DNA of 6,123 nucleotides from Promethearchaeota archaeon (GCA_019057975.1 JAHLWJ010000276.1:1-6123), one strand, 5' to 3'; shown: positions 1-6,010, counted from the stretch's first letter. Made by a program: numbers and translations. The notes: generated by a model not told the origin, from the letters alone.

Positions 1-74
1 TAATCAAGGATACCTTACCCAAGATTAAGAAACCGAATGATATTTTAAATTATATTATCAAAATATTTTTCTAC

Positions 75-518
75 TCATTTTAAAAAGTATTCGAAAAAAT
101 CTATAATATCCATTAATTTGTTAGTTTTTAAATTTAAAACGAATCGTACGGCTTCTACTTTGGCTAATAAAGTGTTATCCAATTCTTTTGATAGTTCATG
201 GATGAACGTAATTGATTTGTTCCCAATTTTTTTTATTCTTGTTTTCACTATCACATAATCACCAAATTTTGCGGAACCTTCATATGTAATATCAACATGT
301 TTTACTCCACATGCTAAGCCATCATGAATCATTTCCTCGATATTTCGCTTATTTTTAATTGAATTCATGAAACTCACAAAACCATCATCGAAATATACCA
401 TATAATTCTTAAAATGAACCACGCCCATCGTGTCAGTATCATTAAACCTAACTTTAACTCTTGTAGTATCTGTAGCACTCAACAATTTTTGCCTTAAGGA
501 ATCTTTTCTTTCCATCAT
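75..518 (-). CDS. Hotdog-fold acyl-CoA thioesterase (4HBT/YbgC-like)
   Basis: A 147-residue protein, the usual length for a single hotdog domain. It probably hydrolyses an acyl-CoA thioester in the cytoplasm; the substrate cannot be read from sequence. The family signature is at residues 24-39 (RFNDTDTMGVVHFKNY): the second Asp of DTD (Asp29) matches the catalytic Asp of Pseudomonas 4-hydroxybenzoyl-CoA thioesterase and of E. coli YbgC, and G-V-V...N-Y is the turn into the central helix. The later strands follow at residues 72-95 (VKHVDITYEGSAKFGD), 100-110 and 119-132. The YbgC His25 position is Phe36 here, with a His one residue earlier, so the motif is closer to the Pseudomonas enzyme. The gene starts with two ATG codons; the first (516-518) is preferred because an AAAGGT lies 9 bases upstream. 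It follows the surface-protein gene by 59 bases, across a terminator-like hairpin, so it is probably transcribed separately. The family call is strong; the physiological role is unknown. Confidence 0.9.
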   Translation of the reverse strand: MMERKDSLRQKLLSATDTTRVKVRFNDTDTMGVVHFKNYMVYFDDGFVSFMNSIKNKRNIEEMIHDGLACGVKHVDITYEGSAKFGDYVIVKTRIKKIGNKSITFIHELSKELDNTLLAKVEAVRFVLNLKTNKLMDIIDFFEYFLK

Positions 519-547
519 ATGAATTAAACCTTTAAAATAATATAAAG
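519..547 (-). promoter_or_regulatory. Possible TATA box and Shine-Dalgarno for the thioesterase
   Basis: On the minus strand, AAAGGT (528-533) sits 9 bases before the first ATG and could pair with the 16S rRNA 3' end. TTTATA (541-546) lies about 23-28 bases before the ATG and looks like an archaeal TATA box. The two do not fit together well: a start about 25 bases past this TATA would give an almost leaderless message lacking the Shine-Dalgarno. So one of the two is probably not used, or transcription comes from further upstream. Confidence 0.35.
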
Positions 548-577
548 AAAAAAAAAAGAATAAAATTTAGATTTTAT
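548..577 (-). terminator. Hairpin plus T10 terminator after the surface-protein gene
   Basis: Immediately after the TAG stop of the surface-protein gene, the minus strand reads ATAAAAT-CTAA-ATTTTAT, a perfect 7-bp inverted repeat with a 4-base loop (560-566 and 571-577). It is followed after two bases by ten consecutive T (557-548). The stem is entirely A/T, so it is weak. Archaeal termination relies mainly on the T-tract, which is the longest in this window on the coding strand of any gene here. Confidence 0.65.
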
Positions 578-2992
578 CTATTTCTTGCGTACTTTCCTAA
601 TTACTAGACCAGAGACAATTATCATCATCAATGATAGGAAGAATATGTTATAACCCGGTATTTCTTCAACCGTATCAGGAATATCTTCTATAGAAAAATA
701 AGCCATTGCAGATATTACCCCTCTATCCCATGCTGGCATCTCAATTGTTATCGTATTTAATACAAAATTATAAGTGACAGAGTCAATGTAAAATTCTGGA
801 GGTGGAGAATCCCATTCATGGGTCCCACTCATATTATAAGCATAGAAGAAGAATATCATTTCAGTAAGATCTATAGATGTGGGGAGAGTTATTGTCATAG
901 TAATATTACCGCTAATTAAATAATGATTGACGAATAGTTGATCAAAGTAAGCCATAGCAGTGCCATTTGGCAACGACACGTTCACAGGATTCATTGTGAA
1001 ATAATTATAGATTAATGCCGCTTCTGGCACTCCTATACTTACATCAACATCCATACTAACAGTTATTCCTGAAGGAAAATCAGTGCTTAAAGTAAAGGGA
1101 TTTGATCCCGGAGTGAGTGCTTCATAGAATTTGGGGTAAATTGACATGTAATTCCAATCTGATCCTGGAGTTGGTTGTTTTATCCAGCCAGACATCATTG
1201 TTACTCTTCCAGAAGTCTCGTCGAAATAAAAATTTAGCTCTCTATCTAATGTAGAATTTCTAAGTAGTACATGGCCAGGACTATATGTAATAACATCGAA
1301 AACACTGCTATAAAAATCAAAGAGACCAGAAAGTTCAGAGCTCGTTGTTCCTTCTGGCATTAATACAGGAGGACCGAATTCAAATTGTAGAGGTGATATT
1401 GGCCAATAAATATTTGCTACAGCAAATGGTTGTCCATCATCAAAATCCCAAGAATTTGTAGTAAAATCCCACTCGGATATGTTAGCATAGAGGTAAGAAA
1501 AGAATTGATACTCTGGTTGACCAGAAGGTAAGGCTATTCCCATTGGAACAAACATTTCACTCATATTTGCATATACACTACCAATTCCAAGTATGGTTGC
1601 TTGTACATCCCGTAATTCATTTTCATTATTTTTATAATAAAGAATATCACCAACATTTACAGACCAATCCACTAAAGTTTGAGACCTTACTTCAAAGTAC
1701 ATAACTTCTTCTTCAGAATTTATATTTAGAAATGATTTTGTAATACCAGTTGTTTTATTCATTTGGATTTCTACATAATCTATGCTTGTGGAATTGCTCA
1801 ATTCAAACTCAAGCAATCCATTTTCCATAATGTTTATCGTATCATAGCGCATTCCCTCCCAGATGCGAAGTGTATCAAGGTTCCACATAAATTCATAGTC
1901 TTCCAGTGGAACATTTATAGGCCAGAGGAGAGGCATTATTGGATCTCCTCCTACTTCATCATAATATTGGGGATAAAAATTATTAGATGCACTTATCATG
2001 GTATTCTCTATGAAATTATAATCTGTTCCATTCCACATGAACATATCAGCAAAAACAGCTTGATATACCATATAGATATTATCTTCATCACTAAAGCTAT
2101 TTTTCGATTTATTAAACAATACCTCATCAAAATGCGTAATATTTAGTATTATTTCATCAGCATCACCCACATCACTAGAACCCATATACATCGTAAAAGG
2201 GATTTCATCTCCAACATTAACACCCCATTCGACTTCATCAGTTATGATATAATCAAAGACTTGTCTTATCGTAGCATTTATATAAATTGGGTCGTCTTCC
2301 ATATATGCCGCTAAATAAGCTTCTCCATATTCCAAGGTTCCATTATCATAGTAACGGCCATCAGAAAAAAATCCATCGGTTGAATTCCAGAAATGTATCC
2401 TCTTTAAATCAACATCAAAAGTATAATTATCAAACGCATTAAATGCCATATTTCCCATAGGATAATAAAAGGTTTCGTTTATAATCGGGGCTAATATATC
2501 AACTTCTACTCCACTTGATCCATTAATGGGTAAGATAAAGGGTATTCCATTATTACCTGCCCTAATTCGATGTGTGATAGGATCAGTGCTATCATATCCG
2601 AAAAGAGCAATTTCTGATGAGTATCCGTCATAATAGGCTTCTAATTCTCCCTCTGTGACATTATAATAACACTGTGTCGCATTAACTTGAGAAAACTCAT
2701 GTGTTCCTAACCAGTCGATAATAACATCTTCAATAGTTGTAATATTATAGATCCAAATGTCTTTCCACATTGAATATACTTCACCATTGGTAGAATTCGT
2801 TAGTATAAATTCACCTTCGAAATATATCTGATCTCCTACATCGACACCCCAATGCCAACCATTATTAGGATCTGGTTCGGGAATAGGTGGTCCAGCTTGG
2901 ACATTTAAGCTAAAGGAACAAAGTATGATTACCATAGGAAAAAGAATAAGCGAAATTAAGACAAGTGGTCTATTTCTTTTTGACATTTTCAT
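578..2992 (-). CDS. Large glycoprotein-like surface protein with C-terminal anchor/sorting signal
   Basis: An 804-residue exported protein probably displayed on the outer cell surface; its molecular function is unknown. Residues 1-9 are basic and 10-29 hydrophobic, with a likely signal-peptidase site after VQA (31-33). The mature protein holds three divergent domains opening with a W-G/S-V-x-V-G-D motif (W48, W256, W443), then a different beta-rich region at about 620-770, then IPGYN (778-782), a helix at about 783-798 and a basic RKVRKK tail. I count 22 N-x-S/T sequons, about 18 Trp, many Asp/Glu and Tyr, and only two Cys (C25 in the signal, C108), as expected for a glycosylated extracellular beta protein. 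No catalytic motif is recognised. It starts at MKM; the Met at residue 3 is an alternative. No Shine-Dalgarno precedes it. It stands alone between terminator-like sequences. From memory, the tail resembles Lokiarchaeal C-terminal sorting domains. Alternatives are an S-layer component, an adhesin or a ligand-binding ectodomain. Confidence 0.85.
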   Translation of the reverse strand: MKMSKRNRPLVLISLILFPMVIILCSFSLNVQAGPPIPEPDPNNGWHWGVDVGDQIYFEGEFILTNSTNGEVYSMWKDIWIYNITTIEDVIIDWLGTHEFSQVNATQCYYNVTEGELEAYYDGYSSEIALFGYDSTDPITHRIRAGNNGIPFILPINGSSGVEVDILAPIINETFYYPMGNMAFNAFDNYTFDVDLKRIHFWNSTDGFFSDGRYYDNGTLEYGEAYLAAYMEDDPIYINATIRQVFDYIITDEVEWGVNVGDEIPFTMYMGSSDVGDADEIILNITHFDEVLFNKSKNSFSDEDNIYMVYQAVFADMFMWNGTDYNFIENTMISASNNFYPQYYDEVGGDPIMPLLWPINVPLEDYEFMWNLDTLRIWEGMRYDTINIMENGLLEFELSNSTSIDYVEIQMNKTTGITKSFLNINSEEEVMYFEVRSQTLVDWSVNVGDILYYKNNENELRDVQATILGIGSVYANMSEMFVPMGIALPSGQPEYQFFSYLYANISEWDFTTNSWDFDDGQPFAVANIYWPISPLQFEFGPPVLMPEGTTSSELSGLFDFYSSVFDVITYSPGHVLLRNSTLDRELNFYFDETSGRVTMMSGWIKQPTPGSDWNYMSIYPKFYEALTPGSNPFTLSTDFPSGITVSMDVDVSIGVPEAALIYNYFTMNPVNVSLPNGTAMAYFDQLFVNHYLISGNITMTITLPTSIDLTEMIFFFYAYNMSGTHEWDSPPPEFYIDSVTYNFVLNTITIEMPAWDRGVISAMAYFSIEDIPDTVEEIPGYNIFFLSLMMIIVSGLVIRKVRKK
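581..661 (-). other. C-terminal anchor: IPGYN, membrane helix, basic tail
   Basis: This segment encodes residues 778-804 of the surface protein. It has the three-part layout of archaeal and bacterial sorting tags: a short Pro-Gly motif (IPGYN), one hydrophobic helix of about 16 residues, and a basic end (RKVRKK). PGF-CTERM and related tags in archaea are cut and re-attached by archaeosortases. Whether this variant is processed or is simply a transmembrane anchor cannot be told from the sequence, and no archaeosortase is encoded in the window. Confidence 0.75.
1178..2857 (-). repeat. Three divergent domain copies inside the surface protein
   Basis: The surface protein carries three diverged copies of one domain, at about residues 46-250, 254-436 and 441-605. 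Each opens with a Trp-containing GD motif (WGVDVGDQIYF, WGVNVGDEIPF, WSVNVGDILYY). Each has a mid-domain Pro-Ile element (LPING at 154-158, WPINV at 357-361, WPISP at 530-534). Each ends in beta strands, led by NGTLEY (217-222) and NGLLEF (391-396) in the first two copies and weaker in the third (RNSTLDRELNF, 578-588). The opening Trp residues are 208 and 187 residues apart. The copies are recognisable only at protein level; I see no near-identical DNA repeat, so the duplication is old. Confidence 0.65.
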
Positions 2993-3020
2993 AAATAATC
3001 ATTTAGATTTTTTTTAATAT

Positions 3021-3030
3021 ATATTTTATA
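3021..3030 (-). promoter_or_regulatory. Proximal TATA-like box of the surface-protein gene
   Basis: The minus strand reads TATAAAATAT, with its first base 38 bases before the start codon. Transcription about 25 bases downstream would give a leader of only about 10 bases, consistent with the lack of a Shine-Dalgarno site. The region is very A/T-rich, so chance matches are likely. A second candidate lies at 3079-3090. Confidence 0.4.
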
Positions 3031-3078
3031 TTCTTATTTTTAAATAAAATGAATTAAACATACCATAGTAGAATTGGT

Positions 3079-3090
3079 TTTTATATTTAA
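3079..3090 (-). promoter_or_regulatory. Distal TATA-like box upstream of the surface-protein gene
   Basis: The minus strand reads TTAAATATAAAA, a good match to the archaeal TATA consensus, about 90 bases before the start codon. A start near 3058 would give a leader of about 65 bases. It lies downstream of the HAD gene's stop and close to that gene's T-tracts, so it is well placed to begin a new transcript. Confidence 0.35.
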
Positions 3091-3093
3091 GTA

Positions 3094-3111
3094 CACAAAA
3101 ATGTGAAAAAA
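3094..3111 (-). terminator. T-rich terminator candidate after the HAD gene
   Basis: About 45 bases past the HAD gene's stop, the minus strand shows T6, then CACATTTTTGTG: a 4-bp CACA/TGTG stem whose loop is part of a T5 run. Another T5 occurs just after the stop (3148-3152). Clustered T-tracts suit archaeal termination, but the pairing is short and the site is uncertain. Confidence 0.3.
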
Positions 3112-3155
3112 CAATGATTTATTTTCTTAGGTGCTAGTTTCATCCAGAAAAAGAC

Positions 3156-3890
3156 TTAATTTTTTAATATTTTTAATAATTCATCAAAGGAATCGATTAA
3201 TAGATCTGGTCTATATTCTGACAAAATTTCCTTTTTACTTACTCCACTTGCTACGCCTATAGTCCAAAACCCTGCTTCGCTACCAGCAGTTATATCTGAT
3301 GGCATATCACCTATCATTAAAAATTCATTTCTTTTACGATTATTATATGTCTCTAAAGGTGGTTGAAGTGCCATTGGATCTGGTTTTTGTACAGGAATTT
3401 TATCACTACCATAAACTCCTTTAAAATAATCGTCAATACTTTCTTTTTCTAAATGCTCCATAATTGTTTCTGTTTTATTATGGGAAACAATAAAAAGATC
3501 GTGAGATTTAGCAAGTTTTTTTATCAATGGTTTCACTCCAGACAGTAAAGGAGCATCTTTTGAATATTCGAGATATTTCGAAAAAATCTCCATAGCTATT
3601 CTTAATTGTTTAAAATAACTTAATTTTTGTAAGCTAGTTATATGTTTGAAAATCTCATAGGATTCAAGTAAAACTTTTGGTAAGGGGTATCCTTGAATTG
3701 TCTCTAACAAAGCCCCGATTTCTTGAATTGTTGTTTCCATATCGACATTAATATTTTTTTCGACAAGAATTTCCTTAATTGATTTTTCAAGTATTTCTCG
3801 TATATCAAGTAAAGTTCCATCAAAATCAAAAATTACAGCTTTCAAGGAACCAGATCGGAGCCTTTCTATTAATTGTTGTTCTCTACTCAT
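3156..3890 (-). CDS. HAD-superfamily phosphatase (phosphoglycolate phosphatase-like)
   Basis: A 244-residue cytoplasmic phosphohydrolase of the Gph/PGP-like HAD subfamily, near the usual 215-240 residues. All four HAD motifs are present. Motif I is DFDGTLLD at 22-29 (nucleophile Asp22, acid/base Asp24). Motif II is the Ser of IVSHN (Ser136). Motif III is the Lys of QKPDP (Lys169). Motif IV is GDMPSD at 194-199 (Asp195 and Asp199, Mg2+ ligands). The segment between motif I and about residue 115 is predominantly helical and should be the C1 cap that selects the substrate. The G-S-D-K-I-P-V-Q-K-P-D-P run and the C-terminal A-G-x-W-T-I-G-V strand match phosphoglycolate or pyrophosphate phosphatases, but the substrate cannot be assigned. 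A 16-residue helical extension precedes the first strand. The first ATG is the only practical start, since the next Met is residue 51. No Shine-Dalgarno is seen. It is separated by 75 bases from the gene upstream. Confidence 0.92.
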   Translation of the reverse strand: MSREQQLIERLRSGSLKAVIFDFDGTLLDIREILEKSIKEILVEKNINVDMETTIQEIGALLETIQGYPLPKVLLESYEIFKHITSLQKLSYFKQLRIAMEIFSKYLEYSKDAPLLSGVKPLIKKLAKSHDLFIVSHNKTETIMEHLEKESIDDYFKGVYGSDKIPVQKPDPMALQPPLETYNNRKRNEFLMIGDMPSDITAGSEAGFWTIGVASGVSKKEILSEYRPDLLIDSFDELLKILKN

Positions 3891-3923
3891 CGTAGTTAAA
3901 TTAGTTTTAAAATGAATGGTAGT

Positions 3924-3944
3924 AAAAAAAAGGATAAAAGCCTT
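3924..3944 (-). terminator. Short hairpin plus T-tract after the DUF998-like gene
   Basis: The minus strand reads AAGG-CTTTTAT-CCTT followed by six more T, so the T run is eight long (3931-3924). The stem is only 4 bp, but a T5 also precedes it (3945-3949). It lies 21 bases past the stop codon of the DUF998-like gene and about 35 before the HAD start, and probably ends the transporter/DUF998 transcript. Confidence 0.5.
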
Positions 3945-3965
3945 AAAAACTATTGTAGAATAAGT

Positions 3966-4652
3966 TTAAGTAGGTAATTGTTTTAAAGCACCAAATCCTT
4001 GAACAATTCCACATATCAAAAGGGCGTAAATCATGAACTTCTGCCCTGCTACATAAATATATAGACCAATCCTGGTTTGACTATTGGGAGAAAAGGATAG
4101 GATTACAAAATATATACACAAAATTATAGCCGATATTGTAAAAATAGTAGCATAAAAATTAGCATAATTGCTATCTTTAAATATTACAATAGCATATAGA
4201 ATAAAACTCAAAACTATTGAACCAAATCCAATAAAAACAAATAGGTTATGTAGCAAATTAGCGATATCTGAAGGTGTAAATGCAATACCGATATAGGATA
4301 TCCCAGTAAGAATACCTAAGGTAGAACCAGTAACATAGAATTTTTTTAAGCCTTTAGAACTCTTAAAGAAGCTGGGGAATATAATATAAAATGGAATTTG
4401 AAATATGCCCCATATACTTAAAGTAACTGTAAAGAGTATAAACGATAAGGTATTGGAATTTCCCGAATGAGCGACAGTTCGCCCTAAATCACTAAAATAA
4501 TTATACCAAAATACATAACGAGAAGTAGAAGGATCAATATAAGTCCCTCCTTTGTAAAAAAACATAGCAATTGAAGTTAAAATAATAAATTGAATACAAC
4601 CTATTATGTTTAAAGCGCAGGACCACTTCTTCAGATTAGTTTTTGAGATCAT
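3966..4652 (-). CDS. Six-helix integral membrane protein, DUF998-like
   Basis: A 228-residue membrane protein with about six helices (roughly residues 12-33, 68-94, 105-125, 134-158, 165-187 and 195-220). The outline fits the DUF998 family: a conserved first loop with Y-F-S-D-L-G-R-T (52-59), a TPSDIANLLH segment (126-135) like the P-x-D...H signature after the third helix, and a last helix beginning GQKFMIYALL. DUF998 has no established biochemical role, so no function is proposed. No signal peptide is needed; helix 1 inserts the chain. The start is firm: its ATG directly follows the TAA of the MFS gene, and a GAGGA Shine-Dalgarno lies 9 bases upstream. The pair is surely co-transcribed and probably translationally coupled, suggesting the two membrane proteins act together or in the same condition. 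Alternative: another six-helix family of similar shape; the family call rests on remembered motifs. Confidence 0.75.
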   Translation of the reverse strand: MISKTNLKKWSCALNIIGCIQFIILTSIAMFFYKGGTYIDPSTSRYVFWYNYFSDLGRTVAHSGNSNTLSFILFTVTLSIWGIFQIPFYIIFPSFFKSSKGLKKFYVTGSTLGILTGISYIGIAFTPSDIANLLHNLFVFIGFGSIVLSFILYAIVIFKDSNYANFYATIFTISAIILCIYFVILSFSPNSQTRIGLYIYVAGQKFMIYALLICGIVQGFGALKQLPT

Positions 4653-5861
4653 TTATGGTATCCTCTTAACTTCCTTTAATTTTCTAATAAAAACAAGGTT
4701 TATAAAGAAGATTACCATTAAACTTAAAGAGAGAGAAAGATATGCTAATCCAATACTAATATCTGCGATAAATCCAAGAAATAGTTGAGATATAAAATAA
4801 GCTAGACCCACAGAACTCTCTGATATACCACTATATTTGGATGTTTTCTTCAATACATTAAGGGAAATAAATAGCTTTGATGCAGCTCCATAAAGTATTC
4901 CATAAAAAAACCCTGAAAACAGAAATAAAATAATAAAGAGATTGTATATTTCATTTGCGATGAAAAAAATGAATAAAAATGGATATACTAATAATGTAAT
5001 TATTGATACTAGTTTTAATTTATTTAACGCCAATAAACTCGCTAAATACATTGCTATAGATTGTGAAGCTACTGCAAAAATGTTGACAAAATACGTACTA
5101 GACGGGTGAAATCCTAATAATTCAGATCTGATTGGATAAAGCAGCGAACCATTTCCTGCTGCAAAAGTTGTATAGAGAATAAACAATAAGGGGATAATTA
5201 CAGGAATATAATAATTACTAATTGTTGTAGAATTTTGATTATTTTCAGGTTTACTAGTATAATAATTGGGATTGTTATTTTGAGTTATGGGGTTAGGAGG
5301 GATTGATTCTCGGAGAAATAAGAGTGCGATAAATAAATTCGCTACCAGGAAAATCGGACTGATATAAAAAATGAATCTTAAATCATCCGTAAACTGTAAA
5401 ATTATTGCTCCAAATAACAATCCAAAGACTGCCGCGACACTCCATGACAGGTTAAATCTTGCCAAATGTTTCGGATGGTCAATATTCGGGTTATCCGAAA
5501 TACTTGCTATGAGATTTGGAAAAAAAAATCCTAAAATAAATCCTTCAAATAATCTTTCAATAAAAAAAGCAAGAGGATTCAACGTAATATAGAATATTAA
5601 TTGAGCGCATGCGGCTCCAACCATAGATATAATTACGCTTTTTCTTCGACCCAGTTTATCAGAAAATTTATTTAACAGAATTGGCGAAATACTGTAAGTA
5701 ATTGTAAGAGCTATAGAAAGCAAACTAATGATTTTAATTTGAACACCCTGTTGGAAAAAATAAATTGGTGTTGCTAGCATAAGAAGTGGACTACTAAAGG
5801 CAAAAACAAAAGCTAATAATAGTATAGGCCAGAACCGCCAATTTTGATTGTATTGCACCAT
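4653..5861 (-). CDS. Major facilitator superfamily (MFS) transporter
   Basis: A 402-residue, 12-helix secondary transporter of the cytoplasmic membrane, typical in length for MFS. The loop between helices 2 and 3 carries the MFS motif A variant NKFSDKLGRRKS (64-75) with the key Asp68, Gly71 and Arg72-Arg73. Helix 4 has the ERLFEGFILGFFFP pattern (102-115), matching the family R-x-x-x-G-x-x-x-G-x-x-x-P rule. The two six-helix halves are joined by an Asn-rich loop at about 185-215 (P-I-T-Q-N-N-N-P-N-Y-Y...N-S-T-T), longer and more polar than the other loops. The second half has a G-N-G-S-L-L-Y-P segment (236-243) and no full second motif A. The substrate is not predictable; drug or metabolite efflux is common for this shape. 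The ATG at 5859-5861 is supported by an in-frame TAG about 50 bases upstream. No Shine-Dalgarno precedes it. It is the first gene of a two-gene operon with the DUF998-like gene. Confidence 0.9.
   Translation of the reverse strand: MVQYNQNWRFWPILLLAFVFAFSSPLLMLATPIYFFQQGVQIKIISLLSIALTITYSISPILLNKFSDKLGRRKSVIISMVGAACAQLIFYITLNPLAFFIERLFEGFILGFFFPNLIASISDNPNIDHPKHLARFNLSWSVAAVFGLLFGAIILQFTDDLRFIFYISPIFLVANLFIALLFLRESIPPNPITQNNNPNYYTSKPENNQNSTTISNYYIPVIIPLLFILYTTFAAGNGSLLYPIRSELLGFHPSSTYFVNIFAVASQSIAMYLASLLALNKLKLVSIITLLVYPFLFIFFIANEIYNLFIILFLFSGFFYGILYGAASKLFISLNVLKKTSKYSGISESSVGLAYFISQLFLGFIADISIGLAYLSLSLSLMVIFFINLVFIRKLKEVKRIP
4661..4665 (-). promoter_or_regulatory. Shine-Dalgarno site for the DUF998-like gene
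   Basis: The minus strand reads AGAGGATACCATAA directly before the ATG. The GAGGA lies inside the last codons of the MFS transporter, with 7 bases between it and the ATG after the final A (9 from GAG-G). It fits anti-Shine-Dalgarno pairing and reinitiation by ribosomes finishing the transporter. Confidence 0.7.
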
Positions 5862-5944
5862 CGTTACGATATTTACTTTTTGCGTTAATAGCTCTTTTAT
5901 CAGATGATAAACCTAAAAATGAATGTTATTTATTAAAGTTAAAT

Positions 5945-5954
5945 TATTTAAATA
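5945..5954. promoter_or_regulatory. Palindromic TATA-like element in the divergent intergenic region
   Basis: TATTTAAATA is a perfect 10-bp palindrome and reads as a TATA box on both strands. It lies about 85 bases upstream of the MFS start on the minus strand and 47 bases upstream of the plus-strand start at 6001. It could serve either direction, giving leaders of about 60 and 25 bases. It is the best promoter candidate in the 139-base gap at 5862-6000; other A/T-rich boxes nearer the MFS gene (TTAATAAATAA around 5927-5937) are weaker alternatives. Confidence 0.35.
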
Positions 5955-5970
5955 TGAACCTTACAAACAT

Positions 5971-6010
5971 ACTTATTTGTCCTTCTCGTAGAAGAGTAGA
6001 ATGAATAAGT
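5971..6010. repeat. Nested inverted repeat at the start of the right-edge gene
   Basis: The outer arms ACTTATT (5971-5977) and AATAAGT (6004-6010) are exact reverse complements. Between them is an inner hairpin, CTTCT-CGT-AGAAG (5982-5994). The outer right arm lies inside the first codons of the plus-strand frame, and the inner stem covers part of the purine-rich GAAGAG that could act as its ribosome site. No T-tract follows in either direction, so it is not a normal terminator. It could be an RNA leader structure, a protein-binding site or chance. Confidence 0.4.

Noticed and set aside
3..83. Plus-strand open stretch of 26 codons at the left edge ending in TAA, possibly the C-terminus of a convergent gene
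   Set aside because: The peptide (I-K-D-T-L-P-K-I-K-K-P-N-D...) is plausible and would overlap the thioesterase stop by 9 bases. But a run this short is expected by chance, no family can be recognised, and another plus frame is also open for part of it. The flanking sequence would decide.
1763..2146. Plus-strand open frame of 127 codons
   Set aside because: It lies wholly inside the surface-protein gene on the opposite strand. The translation is His/Ile/Tyr-rich with no family motif, as expected of a mirror of Asp/Asn/Tyr-rich codons, and the minus-strand protein has clear domain structure here.
2908..2930. Lipobox-like IILC in the surface protein signal region (Cys25)
   Set aside because: The Cys sits in the middle of the hydrophobic core rather than at its end, and a standard VQA-G cleavage site follows at 33/34, so a lipoprotein anchor is unlikely.
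4606..4788. Plus-strand open frame of 60 codons
   Set aside because: It is antisense to the DUF998-like/MFS junction, which is a well-supported operon boundary; the peptide has no recognisable features.
5371..5592. Plus-strand open frame of 73 codons
   Set aside because: It is antisense to MFS helices 3-6, which carry recognisable family motifs; it is a shadow frame.
5862..6000. Search for a tRNA or small RNA gene in the longest gap
   Set aside because: No cloverleaf, T-loop GGTTCRA with matching arms, or GC-rich block is present. Structured RNAs in A/T-rich archaea usually stand out by G+C, and nothing here does.
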